From: Corynebacterium appendicis CIP 107643
GTDB taxonomy: Bacteria; Actinomycetota; Actinomycetes; Mycobacteriales; Mycobacteriaceae
Direction of reading: 5' to 3'
Assembly: GCF_030408415.1 (NCBI RefSeq)
Contig: NZ_CP046976.1
Span: forward strand, 248,001-312,000
DNA length: 64,000 nt
Part shown: in pieces, positions 1 to 9,109 of the stretch
How the letters are laid out: each line of letters starts with the position of its first letter
Numbering within the stretch: position 1 is the stretch's first letter
The notes under the pieces: model-generated
What the model was told of the DNA's origin: nothing
The model's database searches: none
The model's input: only the letters and a program-made list of their open reading frames with translations
Translations under genes and position numbers: made by a program

Positions 1-343
1 CGTCGTGGTTGGTTGCGTACTGGTAGCCGGAACGTCCGCGGATGCGCTGGTCGCCGCCGGAGCAGAAGGCCCAGCCGCCGTCCTTCGGGGAAGGGCCATT
101 GCCGGTGAGCAGCACGACACCCACGGACGGGTCGCGGCGCGCGTGGTCGAGGGCGCGGTACAGCTCGTCGACCGTGTGCGGGCGGAACGCGTTGCGCACC
201 TCCGGGCGGTCGAAAGCGATGCGCACGATCCCGTTCGCGCGGCCCTCGCCCGCGTGGCGGTGGTAGGTGATGTCGGTGAAGTCGAAGCCGTCGACGGTTT
301 CCCACTGGGAGGCGTCGAAGGGCTGGGCGGTGGAGTAACTCAT
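1..343 (-). CDS. menB: 1,4-dihydroxy-2-naphthoyl-CoA synthase, N-terminal part (runs off the window)
   Basis: Crotonase-fold enzyme that closes the second ring of the menaquinone head group, converting o-succinylbenzoyl-CoA to 1,4-dihydroxy-2-naphthoyl-CoA in the cytoplasm. Only the first 114 codons are present; the rest lies left of position 1. The start ATG is at 343-341. Visible family features are the FDRPEVRNAFRP segment and the following FCSGGDQR loop, which is typical of MenB. The gene is divergent from menC, with only 16 nt between the two start codons, so the two promoters must overlap the coding ends. Confidence 0.93.
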   Translation of the reverse strand, partial: MSYSTAQPFDASQWETVDGFDFTDITYHRHAGEGRANGIVRIAFDRPEVRNAFRPHTVDELYRALDHARRDPSVGVVLLTGNGPSPKDGGWAFCSGGDQRIRGRSGYQYATNHD

Positions 344-346
344 GCC

Positions 347-352
347 TACACT
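347..352 (+). promoter_or_regulatory. -10 box for leaderless menC
   Basis: TACACT followed by 7 nt and then the menC ATG at 360. This spacing puts the transcript start at or next to the A of the start codon, which explains the absence of a Shine-Dalgarno sequence. The box lies in the short menB-menC gap. Confidence 0.55.
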
Positions 353-359
353 TTGCCCC

Positions 360-1319
360 ATGAGCCCAACCATCGACGATATTCTCGACCGCGCCCACGT
401 CGTCGCCCTCCCGATGGCGGTGCCGTTTCGGGGGATCACGACGCGGGAGGCATTGCTCATCGACGGTCCTGCGGGCTGGGGCGAGTTCGCCCCGTTCGTG
501 GAGTACGGCGACGCGGAGGCGGCGACGTGGCTCGCGGCTGGTCTAGAGGCGGCGTACGAGGGGTACGGGGATCTCGACACCGGCGACGGCTGGGTGGAGG
601 TCAACGGCACGGTGCCGGCGGTCGGCCCGGACCGGGTGCCGGAGGTGCTCGAGCGGTACCCGTCGGCGAGAACGTTCAAGATCAAGGTCGCGGAGAAGGG
701 GCAGACGCTTGACGACGACGCGGCGAGGGTCGCCGCCGTCCGCGCCGCGCGGCCGGACGCGGTACTGCGCGTAGACGCGAACGGCGGCTGGAGCGTCGAC
801 GAGGCAGTGCGCGCGGCCGAGGTGCTGGGGGAGTTGGAGTACATCGAGCAGCCCTGCGCCACAGTGGAGGAGCTCGCGGAGGTGCGCCGGCGAGTGAGCA
901 CGCCGATCGCTGCGGACGAGTCGATTAGGAAGGCAGCCGACCCGTACCGGGTCGCTGAACTGAATGCCGCAGACGTGGCAGTGACCAAGGTGGCGCCGCT
1001 CGGCGGGGTGCGCAGGCTCATGACAATCAGCGGGGATCTCGGACTAAAGCTCACGGTGGCGTCGGCCCTCGACACCGCGGTGGGGATCCATGCCGGGCTG
1101 GTCGCGGCGAAGGTGACCGGGTCGCAGGCCGCGGGCCTGGCCACGCAGCGGCTCTTCATCGAGGACGTGGCCGAGCCCTTCGATTTCGCCGGCGGACGCA
1201 TGCGGATCAGGGATGCCACCCCCGATCCGGACCGGCTCACCGAACTGGCCGCGCCGGGGGAGCGCAAAGACTGGTGGTTCGAGCGCGTGACACGTTGCCT
1301 GCCGTATTTGGGGGACTGA
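360..1319 (+). CDS. menC: o-succinylbenzoate synthase
   Basis: Enolase-superfamily enzyme that dehydrates SHCHC to o-succinylbenzoate in menaquinone synthesis. The 319-residue protein shows the catalytic lysine pair in KIK (107-109), metal ligands D139 (VDAN), E163 (EQP) and D186 (ADES), and the second-site lysine K210 (TKVAPLGG). I chose ATG 360 rather than the in-frame ATG at 342, because 342 overlaps the menB start and a -10 box sits 7 nt before 360. It lies next to menB and upstream of menD, as in other mycolate-forming bacteria. Confidence 0.9.
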   Translation: MSPTIDDILDRAHVVALPMAVPFRGITTREALLIDGPAGWGEFAPFVEYGDAEAATWLAAGLEAAYEGYGDLDTGDGWVEVNGTVPAVGPDRVPEVLERYPSARTFKIKVAEKGQTLDDDAARVAAVRAARPDAVLRVDANGGWSVDEAVRAAEVLGELEYIEQPCATVEELAEVRRRVSTPIAADESIRKAADPYRVAELNAADVAVTKVAPLGGVRRLMTISGDLGLKLTVASALDTAVGIHAGLVAAKVTGSQAAGLATQRLFIEDVAEPFDFAGGRMRIRDATPDPDRLTELAAPGERKDWWFERVTRCLPYLGD

Positions 1320-1439
1320 ATCGGACATCCCGAATCCCGGATTGGGGTATTCCGGGGGGTGATTTTTCGTTCCTGGTGTAAGTGTGACTTAAGTTATGCC
1401 TAGAAAACGTGTAGCTCCTACCCAGGAAGAGGGCCCACC

Positions 1440-3035
1440 ATGACCACAGGGTATTCAACCGCCGTGACTGAACATGCGACGGAACTCTCCGACGGCGACC
1501 TCGCCGATGCCCCCGAGAAGGGCGTGTGGCGCCGCCAGCTCATCGGTCTCGTGCTCGGCATCGTCGCTGCTGTGATCGTGTACTTCATCTTCCCGTCCGG
1601 TGCGGCCGACGTCGTCCGCGAATCCTCCGGTGCTGACCCCGAGGTCGAGTACACCGCGCAGACGATGCGCGTTGTCGCCGCTGTGGCGGTGTGGATGGCT
1701 GTCTGGTGGATGACCGAGGCGATCCCGCTCGCCGCGACGGCGCTGATTCCGCTGGCGGTGTTCCCGCTGGCGAATGTGGCGGAGTTCAAGGCGGTCAGCG
1801 CGCCCTACGCATCGTCGACCATCTTCCTGTTCATGGGCGGCTTCCTGTTGGCGTTGGGCATCCAGCGCTGGAACCTGCACCGCCGCCTCGCGCTGTGGGT
1901 GGTCATGCTGATCGGCACCAGCCCGCGCCGCATCATTCTCGGTTTCATGGTGGCCACCGGCTTCCTGTCGATGTGGGTCTCCAACACCGCGACTGCAGTC
2001 GTCATGCTCCCGATCGGTGTGTCCGTGCTGACCCTGACCGCCGACCACGTCGGCGGCATGCAGAACCAGAAGAAGTTCGCCACCGCGCTCATGCTGGCCA
2101 TCGCGTACTCGGCGTCGATCGGCTCGCTGGGCACCCTGATCGGTACCCCGCCGAACGCTTTGCTGGCTGGCTACATGCGGGAATCGCACGATATCGAGAT
2201 CGGCTTCGGCAAGTGGATGCTCGTCGGTGTCCCGGTCGCAGTGATCTTCACCCTGATCGCCTGGGTGGTGCTCATCAACGTGTTCAAGCCGGAGGTTGAC
2301 GAGATCCCGGGCGGCAAGGAGCTCATCCGCGAGGAGCTTGAGAAGCTCGGCGGGTGGACCACCGGCCAGATCCTGTCCGGCATCATCTTCGTCGCCGCCG
2401 CACTGTGCTGGGTCTTCGTCCCGCTGGGAATCGACTACTTCGGCTGGGAGATCGGCTACGACGATGCCGCAGTGGGCATCATCGCCGGCCTGCTCATGTT
2501 CACCATCCCGGCGGAGTCTAACGGCAAGCGCATCCTCGACTGGGAGACCGCGAAGGACATTCCGTGGGACGTCCTGCTGCTCTTCGGCGGCGGCCTGTCG
2601 CTGTCCGCGATGTTCTCCCAGTCTGGTCTGTCGCTGTGGATCGGTGAGGCGTCGAAGGGCCTGGCCGGCCTGCCGACGATTCTGCTCATCGCCGCTGTCG
2701 GCGCGCTCATCCTGCTGCTGACGGAGCTGACCTCCAACACCGCCACCGCCGCGACCTTCCTGCCGATCATGGGCGGCGTCGCAGTGGGCATCGGCCTCAC
2801 GGCCGCAGGCGACATCAACGTCCTGCTTCTCACCATCCCGGTGGCGCTGTCCGCGACCTGCGCGTTCATGCTCCCGGTGGCGACCCCGCCGAATGCGATC
2901 GCCTACAGCTCCGGCTACGTCACCATGGGCGAGATGATCAAGGGTGGCATCTGGCTCAACGTCATCGGCCTGGTCCTGGCCACTCTGGCCACCTACGCGA
3001 TTGCTGTCCCGGTCTTCGGCCTGACGCTTCCTTAA
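1440..3035 (+). CDS. DASS (SLC13) family sodium:dicarboxylate/anion symporter
   Basis: Inner-membrane transporter of 531 residues with about 11-12 hydrophobic segments. It carries both signature repeats of the divalent anion:Na+ symporter family: SNTATAVVMLPI near residue 180 and SNTATAATFLPI near residue 435, each a substrate/sodium-binding SNT hairpin. Likely substrates are C4-dicarboxylates or related anions, imported with Na+; the exact substrate cannot be read from the sequence. A purine-rich ribosome binding site (AGGAAGAGGG) precedes the ATG. It lies between menC and the menD group and is probably its own transcription unit. Confidence 0.88.
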   Translation: MTTGYSTAVTEHATELSDGDLADAPEKGVWRRQLIGLVLGIVAAVIVYFIFPSGAADVVRESSGADPEVEYTAQTMRVVAAVAVWMAVWWMTEAIPLAATALIPLAVFPLANVAEFKAVSAPYASSTIFLFMGGFLLALGIQRWNLHRRLALWVVMLIGTSPRRIILGFMVATGFLSMWVSNTATAVVMLPIGVSVLTLTADHVGGMQNQKKFATALMLAIAYSASIGSLGTLIGTPPNALLAGYMRESHDIEIGFGKWMLVGVPVAVIFTLIAWVVLINVFKPEVDEIPGGKELIREELEKLGGWTTGQILSGIIFVAAALCWVFVPLGIDYFGWEIGYDDAAVGIIAGLLMFTIPAESNGKRILDWETAKDIPWDVLLLFGGGLSLSAMFSQSGLSLWIGEASKGLAGLPTILLIAAVGALILLLTELTSNTATAATFLPIMGGVAVGIGLTAAGDINVLLLTIPVALSATCAFMLPVATPPNAIAYSSGYVTMGEMIKGGIWLNVIGLVLATLATYAIAVPVFGLTLP

Positions 3036-3058
3036 TAGGCGTGGTCTCCTGCGGGGAC

Positions 3059-3064
3059 TAGAAT
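3059..3064 (+). promoter_or_regulatory. -10 box for leaderless gene at 3072
   Basis: TAGAAT, then 7 nt (GTCCCCC), then ATG 3072. It has the same geometry as the menC, menG and DUF3068 boxes in this window. Confidence 0.6.
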
Positions 3065-3071
3065 GTCCCCC

Positions 3072-3713
3072 ATGGATAATGAGACCCGCCAGTTTGGGCG
3101 CCACGGTGACGACGTCTCTGACGCGAGCACCCGTTACCTGTCCCCGTCACAGTCCTCCTCCCAGAGCGCAAGCTCTCAATCCGGCCAGTCCGCTCCGCGG
3201 CAGTACATGCCGGGGGAGGGGGATTCGCGCTATTCCTCCCAGTCGAATTACCCGGAAACCCAGTACGGCAGCAGCTACAGTTCTGGGGGGTACGAGCCAT
3301 ACGACGAGCCGTACCGCCCCGAGCCGTCGGATTCAGGAAAGTCGCGCGGCGGCGCGGGCTCGATCGTCATGGCGGTGCTCGCGCTCCTGTTGGGCCTGGC
3401 GGCCATCGCCATGTTCTTCCTGTGGCGCGGCGCGGAATCGCGGGCGAATAAGCCCGAGCCGGCTCCGGTGACCATTACACAGACGGAGACGGTGACCACG
3501 ACGCCGTCGAGCATCCTCGACGGCCTGTTCAAGCGCGACGGCAATAACGACGAGAACGGGGACGCCGAGGGTGCGCCGGGCGAGCCGGGCGGCGATAATG
3601 CGCCCGAGCTGCCGGAAGGCCTGCCCTCCGAGCTCCCGGACGACATTCCGGAGGAGTACCGCGACGGCGCGGAGGACCTGCTCAACCAGCTCGACGGGTA
3701 TCTGAATGGCTAA
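3072..3713 (+). CDS. Single-pass membrane protein upstream of menD, unknown function
   Basis: Protein of 213 residues. The first ~95 residues are rich in Ser, Gln, Tyr and Pro (low complexity, probably disordered and cytoplasmic). One transmembrane helix follows at about 96-120 (VMAVLALLLGLAAIAMFFLW), then a Thr-rich and very acidic Gly/Glu/Pro tail. No enzyme motif is visible. The start at 3072 is supported by a TAGAAT box 7 nt upstream. The 3' end overlaps the menD start by 8 nt, so it is co-transcribed and probably translationally coupled with menD. Function not recognised. Confidence 0.75.
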   Translation: MDNETRQFGRHGDDVSDASTRYLSPSQSSSQSASSQSGQSAPRQYMPGEGDSRYSSQSNYPETQYGSSYSSGGYEPYDEPYRPEPSDSGKSRGGAGSIVMAVLALLLGLAAIAMFFLWRGAESRANKPEPAPVTITQTETVTTTPSSILDGLFKRDGNNDENGDAEGAPGEPGGDNAPELPEGLPSELPDDIPEEYRDGAEDLLNQLDGYLNG

Positions 3714-5364
3714 CAGCGCACAGTCGGATTCCACGCGGCTGGCGGCGTATGTCGTCGACAAGCTCGCCGAGCATGTCACGGATGTCGTGCTCAGCCCCGG
3801 TTCGCGCAACTCGCCGCTCGCGTACGCGTTGCTCGCCCGCCGCGACATCAGGGTGCACGTGCGTATCGACGAACGATCCGCCGCCTTCACCGCCCTGGGA
3901 CTTGCCCGGGTCCAACACCGCCACGTCGGTGTCGTGATGACCTCGGGAACTGCGGTGGCGAACACGTACCCCGCAGTCATTGAGGCGCACATGTCGCACA
4001 CCCCGCTGGCGATCGTCAGCGCGGACAGACCGGAGCGCCTCGTGGGCACGGGTGCCTCGCAGACGATCTGGCAGCAGGGCATTTTCGGCCGGTACGCCGC
4101 CACCCAGCAGGTCATCCAGGTCGGCGACGCGGTCAGCTTTGACGCGGACCAGGTGCACATCAACGTCGCCTTCGACACCCCGCTCGTGCCGGAGGCTCTG
4201 CCGGAGCCTGCGGGTACCCCGCGCCGGGTGGGGCCGGGCCGCCTGCGCCCGTCCGAGGGCCGCGGCGCCGCCGACACTGGACCTGCCGGGGCAGTCGACC
4301 ACGGCGAGGTCGAGGTCGACCTGACCAAGAACACGCTCGTCATCGCCGGCGACGAGGCGTGGGAGGTGCCCGGGCTCGAGCACGTTCCCACGATCGCCGA
4401 GCCGACCGCGCCGACGCCGTTCCACCAGGTGCATCCGCTGGCCGCACGGTTCTTCACCCAGGACGAGGTGGCGATTAGCCACGGCGGCGGCGATTTCGCC
4501 GCGTCCACCAAGCCGGACCAGGTCATCGTGGTGGGCCACCCGACGCTGCACCGCGATGTCATGGCGCTACTGGCGGACAACACCATCGAGGTCATCGGCA
4601 TCACCCGTACCGGGACGGTCACGGGCAACCCGGACCGCGTGGGCAGCCGCGTGAAGGCGAGTGGCCAGCCGACTGACACATGGCTGAAGATCTGCGAGGC
4701 CGCCGGTGACGTGGGCGCCGAGACTGTCCGCAAGGCGCTGGAGGACGAGGCGTTCGGCTTCACCGGCCTGCACGCCGCGGCGGCTGTGTGCGACACCTTG
4801 GCGGTGGGCGACACGTTCGTTCTCGGGTCCTCGAACCCGGTGCGCGACGCGAGCCTTCTGGGCATGCCTTTCGACGGCGTGTCCACCTACTCCGCGCGCG
4901 GCGCCGCAGGCATCGACGGCACGCTCTCCCAGGCAGTGGGCGTGGCACTGGCGACGCAGTCGCTGCACCCGGACGAGATCCGTGCGCCGCGGACCGTTGC
5001 GCTGGTGGGCGACCTGACCTTCCTGCACGACACCGGCGGCTTGCTCATTGGTCCGGACCAGCCACGCCCGGGCAACCTCACCATCGTGGTGGCCAATGAC
5101 AACGGCGGCGGCATCTTCGAGTCCCTCGAGGTCGGGGCGGAGTCCGTCCGCGACAATTTCGAGCAGGCCTTCGGCACGCCGCACGACGCGGACATCGAGT
5201 CGATCGCCGCGGGATTCGGCGCCGCCTACCGCAGGGTGGAGAGCATCGGGGAATTGACGGCGGCGCTGCTTGACGGCGTCGATAAGCCTGAGCCCGTTGT
5301 CGTGATTGAGGCCGCGACCACGCGCGCGACGCGTCGGGCGTTGTCCGAGCGGCTGAAAAAATAG
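3706..5364 (+). CDS. menD: 2-succinyl-5-enolpyruvyl-6-hydroxy-3-cyclohexene-1-carboxylate synthase
   Basis: Thiamine-diphosphate enzyme joining 2-oxoglutarate (after decarboxylation) to isochorismate, the first committed step of menaquinone synthesis. It has 552 residues. Visible features are the N-terminal LSPGSRNSPLA segment, the catalytic glutamate in IDERSAAF (about residue 54), and the C-terminal ThDP/Mg2+ motif around GDLTFLHD followed by NDNGGGIF. The ATG overlaps the previous gene by 8 nt. A copy of the 11-mer CGTCGATAAGC lies in the 3' part (5277-5287), read as Val-Asp-Lys. Confidence 0.95.
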   Translation: MANSAQSDSTRLAAYVVDKLAEHVTDVVLSPGSRNSPLAYALLARRDIRVHVRIDERSAAFTALGLARVQHRHVGVVMTSGTAVANTYPAVIEAHMSHTPLAIVSADRPERLVGTGASQTIWQQGIFGRYAATQQVIQVGDAVSFDADQVHINVAFDTPLVPEALPEPAGTPRRVGPGRLRPSEGRGAADTGPAGAVDHGEVEVDLTKNTLVIAGDEAWEVPGLEHVPTIAEPTAPTPFHQVHPLAARFFTQDEVAISHGGGDFAASTKPDQVIVVGHPTLHRDVMALLADNTIEVIGITRTGTVTGNPDRVGSRVKASGQPTDTWLKICEAAGDVGAETVRKALEDEAFGFTGLHAAAAVCDTLAVGDTFVLGSSNPVRDASLLGMPFDGVSTYSARGAAGIDGTLSQAVGVALATQSLHPDEIRAPRTVALVGDLTFLHDTGGLLIGPDQPRPGNLTIVVANDNGGGIFESLEVGAESVRDNFEQAFGTPHDADIESIAAGFGAAYRRVESIGELTAALLDGVDKPEPVVVIEAATTRATRRALSERLKK

Positions 5365-5366
5365 CG

Positions 5367-5837
5367 ATGGCCCGGGTCAAGGTCGCGCGGCGGCGCCTCC
5401 ACCAGCTCATCATCGTGCTGTACGCGTGCGCGATACTGGGCAGCATCGCAATGGTCGCGGGGCCGGCGTACAACGATTACACGATCTCCCGCGATCCCGG
5501 CCGCGGCATCGCCACCGTGACCGGGGTGAGCTGGACCCGCACCTCTGTCGACTACCAGGACGAGGCCGGCAATTTCCACTCCCCGCAGCGCGGCCTTTTG
5601 TACCCGTCCGGGCTCGGCGATGGGCAACAGGTGTGGGTGACCTACGCCAAGCGCAACCCCGATATCGTCAAAGTGGAAGGTCGCGGTTGGACGCTGGCGA
5701 TCGTGCCCGCGCTGTCCGTCGGCGCCGTGTCCACCCTCATTGCCGCGGCCGCGTGGCTGGGCGTGAACTCCTTAGGCAAAAAGCGCGCGTCACAGGGACG
5801 AAAATTCACCTCGCGTTCCCGTGAAAGCAAAGACTAA
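5367..5837 (+). CDS. DUF3592-like membrane protein
   Basis: Protein of 156 residues with two transmembrane helices (about 14-34 and 108-130) flanking an extracytoplasmic region that resembles DUF3592, with short beta-rich segments around VTGVSWTRTSVDYQDEAGNF. It starts 2 nt after the menD stop, so it is the third gene of the operon. The equivalent position in M. tuberculosis (Rv0556, between menD and mgtA) also holds a small membrane protein. Function unknown. Confidence 0.75.
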   Translation: MARVKVARRRLHQLIIVLYACAILGSIAMVAGPAYNDYTISRDPGRGIATVTGVSWTRTSVDYQDEAGNFHSPQRGLLYPSGLGDGQQVWVTYAKRNPDIVKVEGRGWTLAIVPALSVGAVSTLIAAAAWLGVNSLGKKRASQGRKFTSRSRESKD

Positions 5838-5864
5838 TTAGCGCGGGGCATGAATAATGCCCAC

Positions 5865-7013
5865 ATGCGTGTTGCCATTGTCGCCGAGTCTTTCCTGCCC
5901 AACGTCAACGGAGTGACGAATTCGATCCTCCGTGTGCTGGAACATCTCGAGCGCACCGGCCACGAAGCAATCGTCGTCGCGCCGGGTGCGCGTGCGAACC
6001 AAGAGGAGATCGCCGAATACGCGGGATTTCGCGTCGTGCGCGTGCCCACCGTGATGGTGCCGCTGGTGGATTCTCTCCCGATCGGTGTGCCGAACGGGGC
6101 GACCACACGCGTGCTGCGCGAATTCAAACCGGATGTCGTGCACCTGGCCAGCCCGTTCGTGCTCGGCGGCGCAGGCGCTGTGGCTGCCAAGCGCCTGAAC
6201 CTTCCCGCGATCGCGTTGTTCCAGACCGACGTGGCCGGCTACACCGCCCGCTACCATGTCGGCTTCCTCGAGTCCGCCGCGTGGGTGTGGGCCCGCAAAC
6301 TGCACAATTCGACGCAGATGACGCTCGCGCCGTCCTCGGTGACCATCGGCGAGCTCGAAGCTCACGGCATCAAGAACATCCGCCGATGGGGCCGCGGCGT
6401 GGATTCGGAGCTGTTCCGGCCGGACCGCCGCTCGGCGAAGCTGCGCAAGAAGTGGGACCCGACGGGCACGAAGAAGATCGTCGGCTTCGTCGGCCGCCTG
6501 GCCTCGGAGAAGGGCGTGGAGCGCCTCGTCGCCCTGCACGGGGACCCGAATATCCAGCTGGTCATCGTCGGCGACGGCCCGCTGCGCCGCACCCTGGGCA
6601 AGCGCATGCCCACCGCCGTGTTCACCGGCCAGCTCAGCGGCAAGAAGCTCGCCGCCGCCTACGCCAGCTTGGACCTGTTCGTGCACACCGGCGAATTCGA
6701 GACCTTCGGCCAGACCATCCAGGAAGCGCAGGCTTCCGGCACCCCGACGATCGGCCCGCGCGCCGGCGGACCGATCGATCTGATCGAGCCGGGTTACAAC
6801 GGCGACCTGCTCGACGTGGACACCTTCGAGCGCGACCTGCCCGCCTCCGCCGCCGCGATCCTCGCCCCCGGCACCCTGGAGGAGATGAGCGCCAACGCCC
6901 GCGCCTCCGTCGCCGACAAGACCTGGCCGGCCCTGTGCGACCAGCTGCTCGGCTACTACCAGGAAGTCATCGACGGCTACCCGAAGAAGGGCCGCCGTCC
7001 CCTGAAGCGCTAA
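5865..7013 (+). CDS. mgtA: GDP-mannose-dependent alpha-mannosyltransferase (GT4)
   Basis: GT-B fold glycosyltransferase of 382 residues. The N-terminal strand [17 protein letters not shown] and the C-terminal nucleotide-sugar part are visible, the latter with [15 protein letters not shown] and an E-X7-E motif ([12 protein letters not shown]). By position (menD - membrane protein - this gene - menG, as Rv0557) and sequence it matches MgtA, which adds mannose to the glucuronosyl-diacylglycerol anchor that leads to a lipomannan-like glycolipid in corynebacteria. I chose ATG 5865 because homologues begin at [10 protein letters not shown]; an in-frame ATG at 5850 is the alternative. Confidence 0.85.
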   Translation: MRVAIVAESFLPNVNGVTNSILRVLEHLERTGHEAIVVAPGARANQEEIAEYAGFRVVRVPTVMVPLVDSLPIGVPNGATTRVLREFKPDVVHLASPFVLGGAGAVAAKRLNLPAIALFQTDVAGYTARYHVGFLESAAWVWARKLHNSTQMTLAPSSVTIGELEAHGIKNIRRWGRGVDSELFRPDRRSAKLRKKWDPTGTKKIVGFVGRLASEKGVERLVALHGDPNIQLVIVGDGPLRRTLGKRMPTAVFTGQLSGKKLAAAYASLDLFVHTGEFETFGQTIQEAQASGTPTIGPRAGGPIDLIEPGYNGDLLDVDTFERDLPASAAAILAPGTLEEMSANARASVADKTWPALCDQLLGYYQEVIDGYPKKGRRPLKR

Positions 7014-7064
7014 GCCCCGCCCCACCCCTGCCTGGCTCAGTAGGGCAGTGGCGGCGCAGTCGCC

Positions 7065-7070
7065 TAGACT
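7065..7070 (+). promoter_or_regulatory. -10 box for leaderless menG
   Basis: TAGACT, then 8 nt, then ATG 7079. There is no Shine-Dalgarno sequence in between. Confidence 0.55.
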
Positions 7071-7078
7071 CTTTGGCT

Positions 7079-7765
7079 ATGGCCAAGGCGAACCTGGAGA
7101 AGAACCCGCTGGACGTGGCGGGAATGTTCGATGAAGTGGGCAAGAACTACGACATCACCAACACCGTGATGACAGGTGGCCTGGACCGCTACTGGCGCAA
7201 ACGAACCCGTGAGCGCCTGGACTTGAAGCCGGGGGAGAAGGTTCTCGACCTCGCCGCCGGCACGGCAGTGTCCACGGTGGAACTGACCAAGTCCGGCGCG
7301 TGGTGCGTCGCATGCGATTTCTCGCAGGGCATGCTGGCGGCCGGCACACACCGCGATGTGCCGAAGGTCGTGGGCGATGCCATGCACTTGCCGTTCGCCG
7401 ACGAGACCTTCGATGCCGTGACCATCTCCTACGGCCTGCGCAACGTCCACGATTTCGAGGCCGGCCTGCGCGAGATGGCGCGCGTGACCAAGCCGGGCGG
7501 GCGTCTGGTGGTCAACGAATTCTCCACCCCCGTCGTGCCGGTGTTTTCCACCATCTACCGCGAGTATCTGCCGCGGGTGATCCCCCTGCTGGGCAAGGTG
7601 TTCTCCTCCAACGCGGAGGCCTACGAGTACCTGGCGGAATCCATTCGCGCCTGGCCGGACCAGGAAGATCTGGCCGCCGCGATCAACGCCAACGGGTGGA
7701 GCGACTGCGGCTGGCAGAACCTCGCACTGGGAATTGTCGCCCTGCACGGCGCGGTCAAGGCCTAA
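7079..7765 (+). CDS. menG: Demethylmenaquinone methyltransferase
   Basis: SAM-dependent methyltransferase of the UbiE/MenG family (228 residues) that performs the last ring methylation to menaquinone. Visible motifs are the SAM-binding [15 protein letters not shown] (about 49-63), [25 protein letters not shown] (about 98-122) and the post-motif [14 protein letters not shown]. Motif I reads AGTA where AGTG is more usual, a mild change. The gene converges on menJ, with 22 nt between the two stops. Confidence 0.93.
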   Translation: MAKANLEKNPLDVAGMFDEVGKNYDITNTVMTGGLDRYWRKRTRERLDLKPGEKVLDLAAGTAVSTVELTKSGAWCVACDFSQGMLAAGTHRDVPKVVGDAMHLPFADETFDAVTISYGLRNVHDFEAGLREMARVTKPGGRLVVNEFSTPVVPVFSTIYREYLPRVIPLLGKVFSSNAEAYEYLAESIRAWPDQEDLAAAINANGWSDCGWQNLALGIVALHGAVKA

Positions 7766-7787
7766 ACCACATCCCTGGACAGAACCC

Positions 7788-9029
7788 TTATGTCAGGTCC
7801 CACAGCGGGCTGTCCGCCCGTAGGCGTGAGACACCCGCGCCGGCCAGGCGCCACAGCCGGGCGACCAGGTCGCGGTCGGCGTCGGTGACCAGGTTGCCCA
7901 TCAGGCGCGCGGCAACCGGCATGAGGTAGCGCCCGCCCACGCCCCGCAGAGCCAGCGGGCCTGCCGCGGGGAGGAATTGCGGGTAGGTGAGCACGCGCGC
8001 GAGAGTGCGGGCGAGCACGAAGGCCTCGCCGTATTTCCGACGCAGCTCGTGCGGCCACGCCAAGGTCACATCGGGGCGCTTTCCAGCCGACGAAACAATC
8101 AGGTCGACCGCCATGATCGCGGTTTCCAGGCCGTAGTCAATGCCTTCACCATTCAAGGGATTCACACATGCGGCGGCGTCGCCGATGAGCATCCAGTTCG
8201 GGCCGGCGACATTGGACACAGCGCCGCCCATCGGCAGCAGGGCGGAGGTGACGTTTTCTGGCTCGCCCAGCTGCCATTCTGCGCGCTGCTGCGAGGCGTA
8301 GAGGGCGAGCAGCTTCTTCGTGTTCACTTTCGCCGGTCGGGCATCGGTGGACAGGGCGCCGCAGCCGAGGTTCACCGTGCCGTCGCCGAGCGGGAAGATC
8401 CACCCGTAGCCTGGCTGGACCACGCCGTCGCCGTCGCGCAGCTCCACATGGGAGTGCATCCACGGCTCACCGGAGAACGGGCTGGCGCAGTACGAGCGCG
8501 CCGCGATGCCGTAGACCTCCCCGCGGTGCCATTTCCGACCGAGCTTTTTGCCGAAGGGGGAGCGAACCCCGTCGGCGACGACCACCCACTTCGCGCCCAA
8601 CGTTCCGCGCGGGGTGACCACACCGGTGATTGCGCCGCCCTGGCCGAATTCAGCGCCGGTGGCGGGGCATTCGTAGAACATCTCGGCGCCAAGGGAGGCG
8701 GCCAGATCGGCCAAGGAGGCGTCGAAAAGCGAGCGCGGCGAGGCGGAACCTTCCGTGCCGTAAAAACCCCCGGGCCACGGGGCGGTGAGGGATCCGCCGT
8801 AACCGTGCAGTTTGAGGCCCTTGTTGCGGTAGGCGGGCAACGCGGAGTCGAGACCGAGTTCCTGCAGCGCGTGCACCGCACGCGGGGTCAGCCCGTCGCC
8901 GCAGGTCTTGTCGCGGCCGTGGGGCGCGGCATCGACGACAGCGACCGAAAGCCCCGCGCGGCGGGCGGCGATTGCGGCGGCGGAACCAGCGGGTCCCGCG
9001 CCGACGACGACGCACTCAAACGATTTCAT
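7788..9029 (-). CDS. menJ: Menaquinone isoprenoid reductase (geranylgeranyl reductase family)
   Basis: FAD-dependent oxidoreductase of 413 residues. The N-terminal dinucleotide-binding motif GAGPAGSAAA (8-17), the flavin motif KTCGDGLTPRAV (about 41-52) and the C-terminal GDAAACVNPLNGEGIDYG are visible. The family saturates prenyl chains; by synteny with Rv0561c (MenJ) this one reduces one isoprene unit of menaquinone to give MK(H2), the typical corynebacterial quinone. It is divergent from the prenyl diphosphate synthase gene at 9110, which supplies the side chain. Confidence 0.85.
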   Translation of the reverse strand: MKSFECVVVGAGPAGSAAAIAARRAGLSVAVVDAAPHGRDKTCGDGLTPRAVHALQELGLDSALPAYRNKGLKLHGYGGSLTAPWPGGFYGTEGSASPRSLFDASLADLAASLGAEMFYECPATGAEFGQGGAITGVVTPRGTLGAKWVVVADGVRSPFGKKLGRKWHRGEVYGIAARSYCASPFSGEPWMHSHVELRDGDGVVQPGYGWIFPLGDGTVNLGCGALSTDARPAKVNTKKLLALYASQQRAEWQLGEPENVTSALLPMGGAVSNVAGPNWMLIGDAAACVNPLNGEGIDYGLETAIMAVDLIVSSAGKRPDVTLAWPHELRRKYGEAFVLARTLARVLTYPQFLPAAGPLALRGVGGRYLMPVAARLMGNLVTDADRDLVARLWRLAGAGVSRLRADSPLWDLT

Positions 9030-9109
9030 TGCACATATTGTGCCAGATGACTTATGGGTGGACTACGGTAAAGGGGACGCTCACCCGCACGACCCCGCAA
9101 GGACGATAG

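Noticed and set aside
1378..1396. A GlxR/CRP-like site (TGTGACTTAAGTTATG) upstream of the DASS transporter
   Set aside because: Only the left half matches TGTGA; the right half is TTATG and not TCACA. Too weak to annotate.
9027..9042. Leaderless start for menJ
   Set aside because: The hexamer 7 nt upstream is CACAAT, which lacks the TA start of the other boxes, so it was not listed with them.
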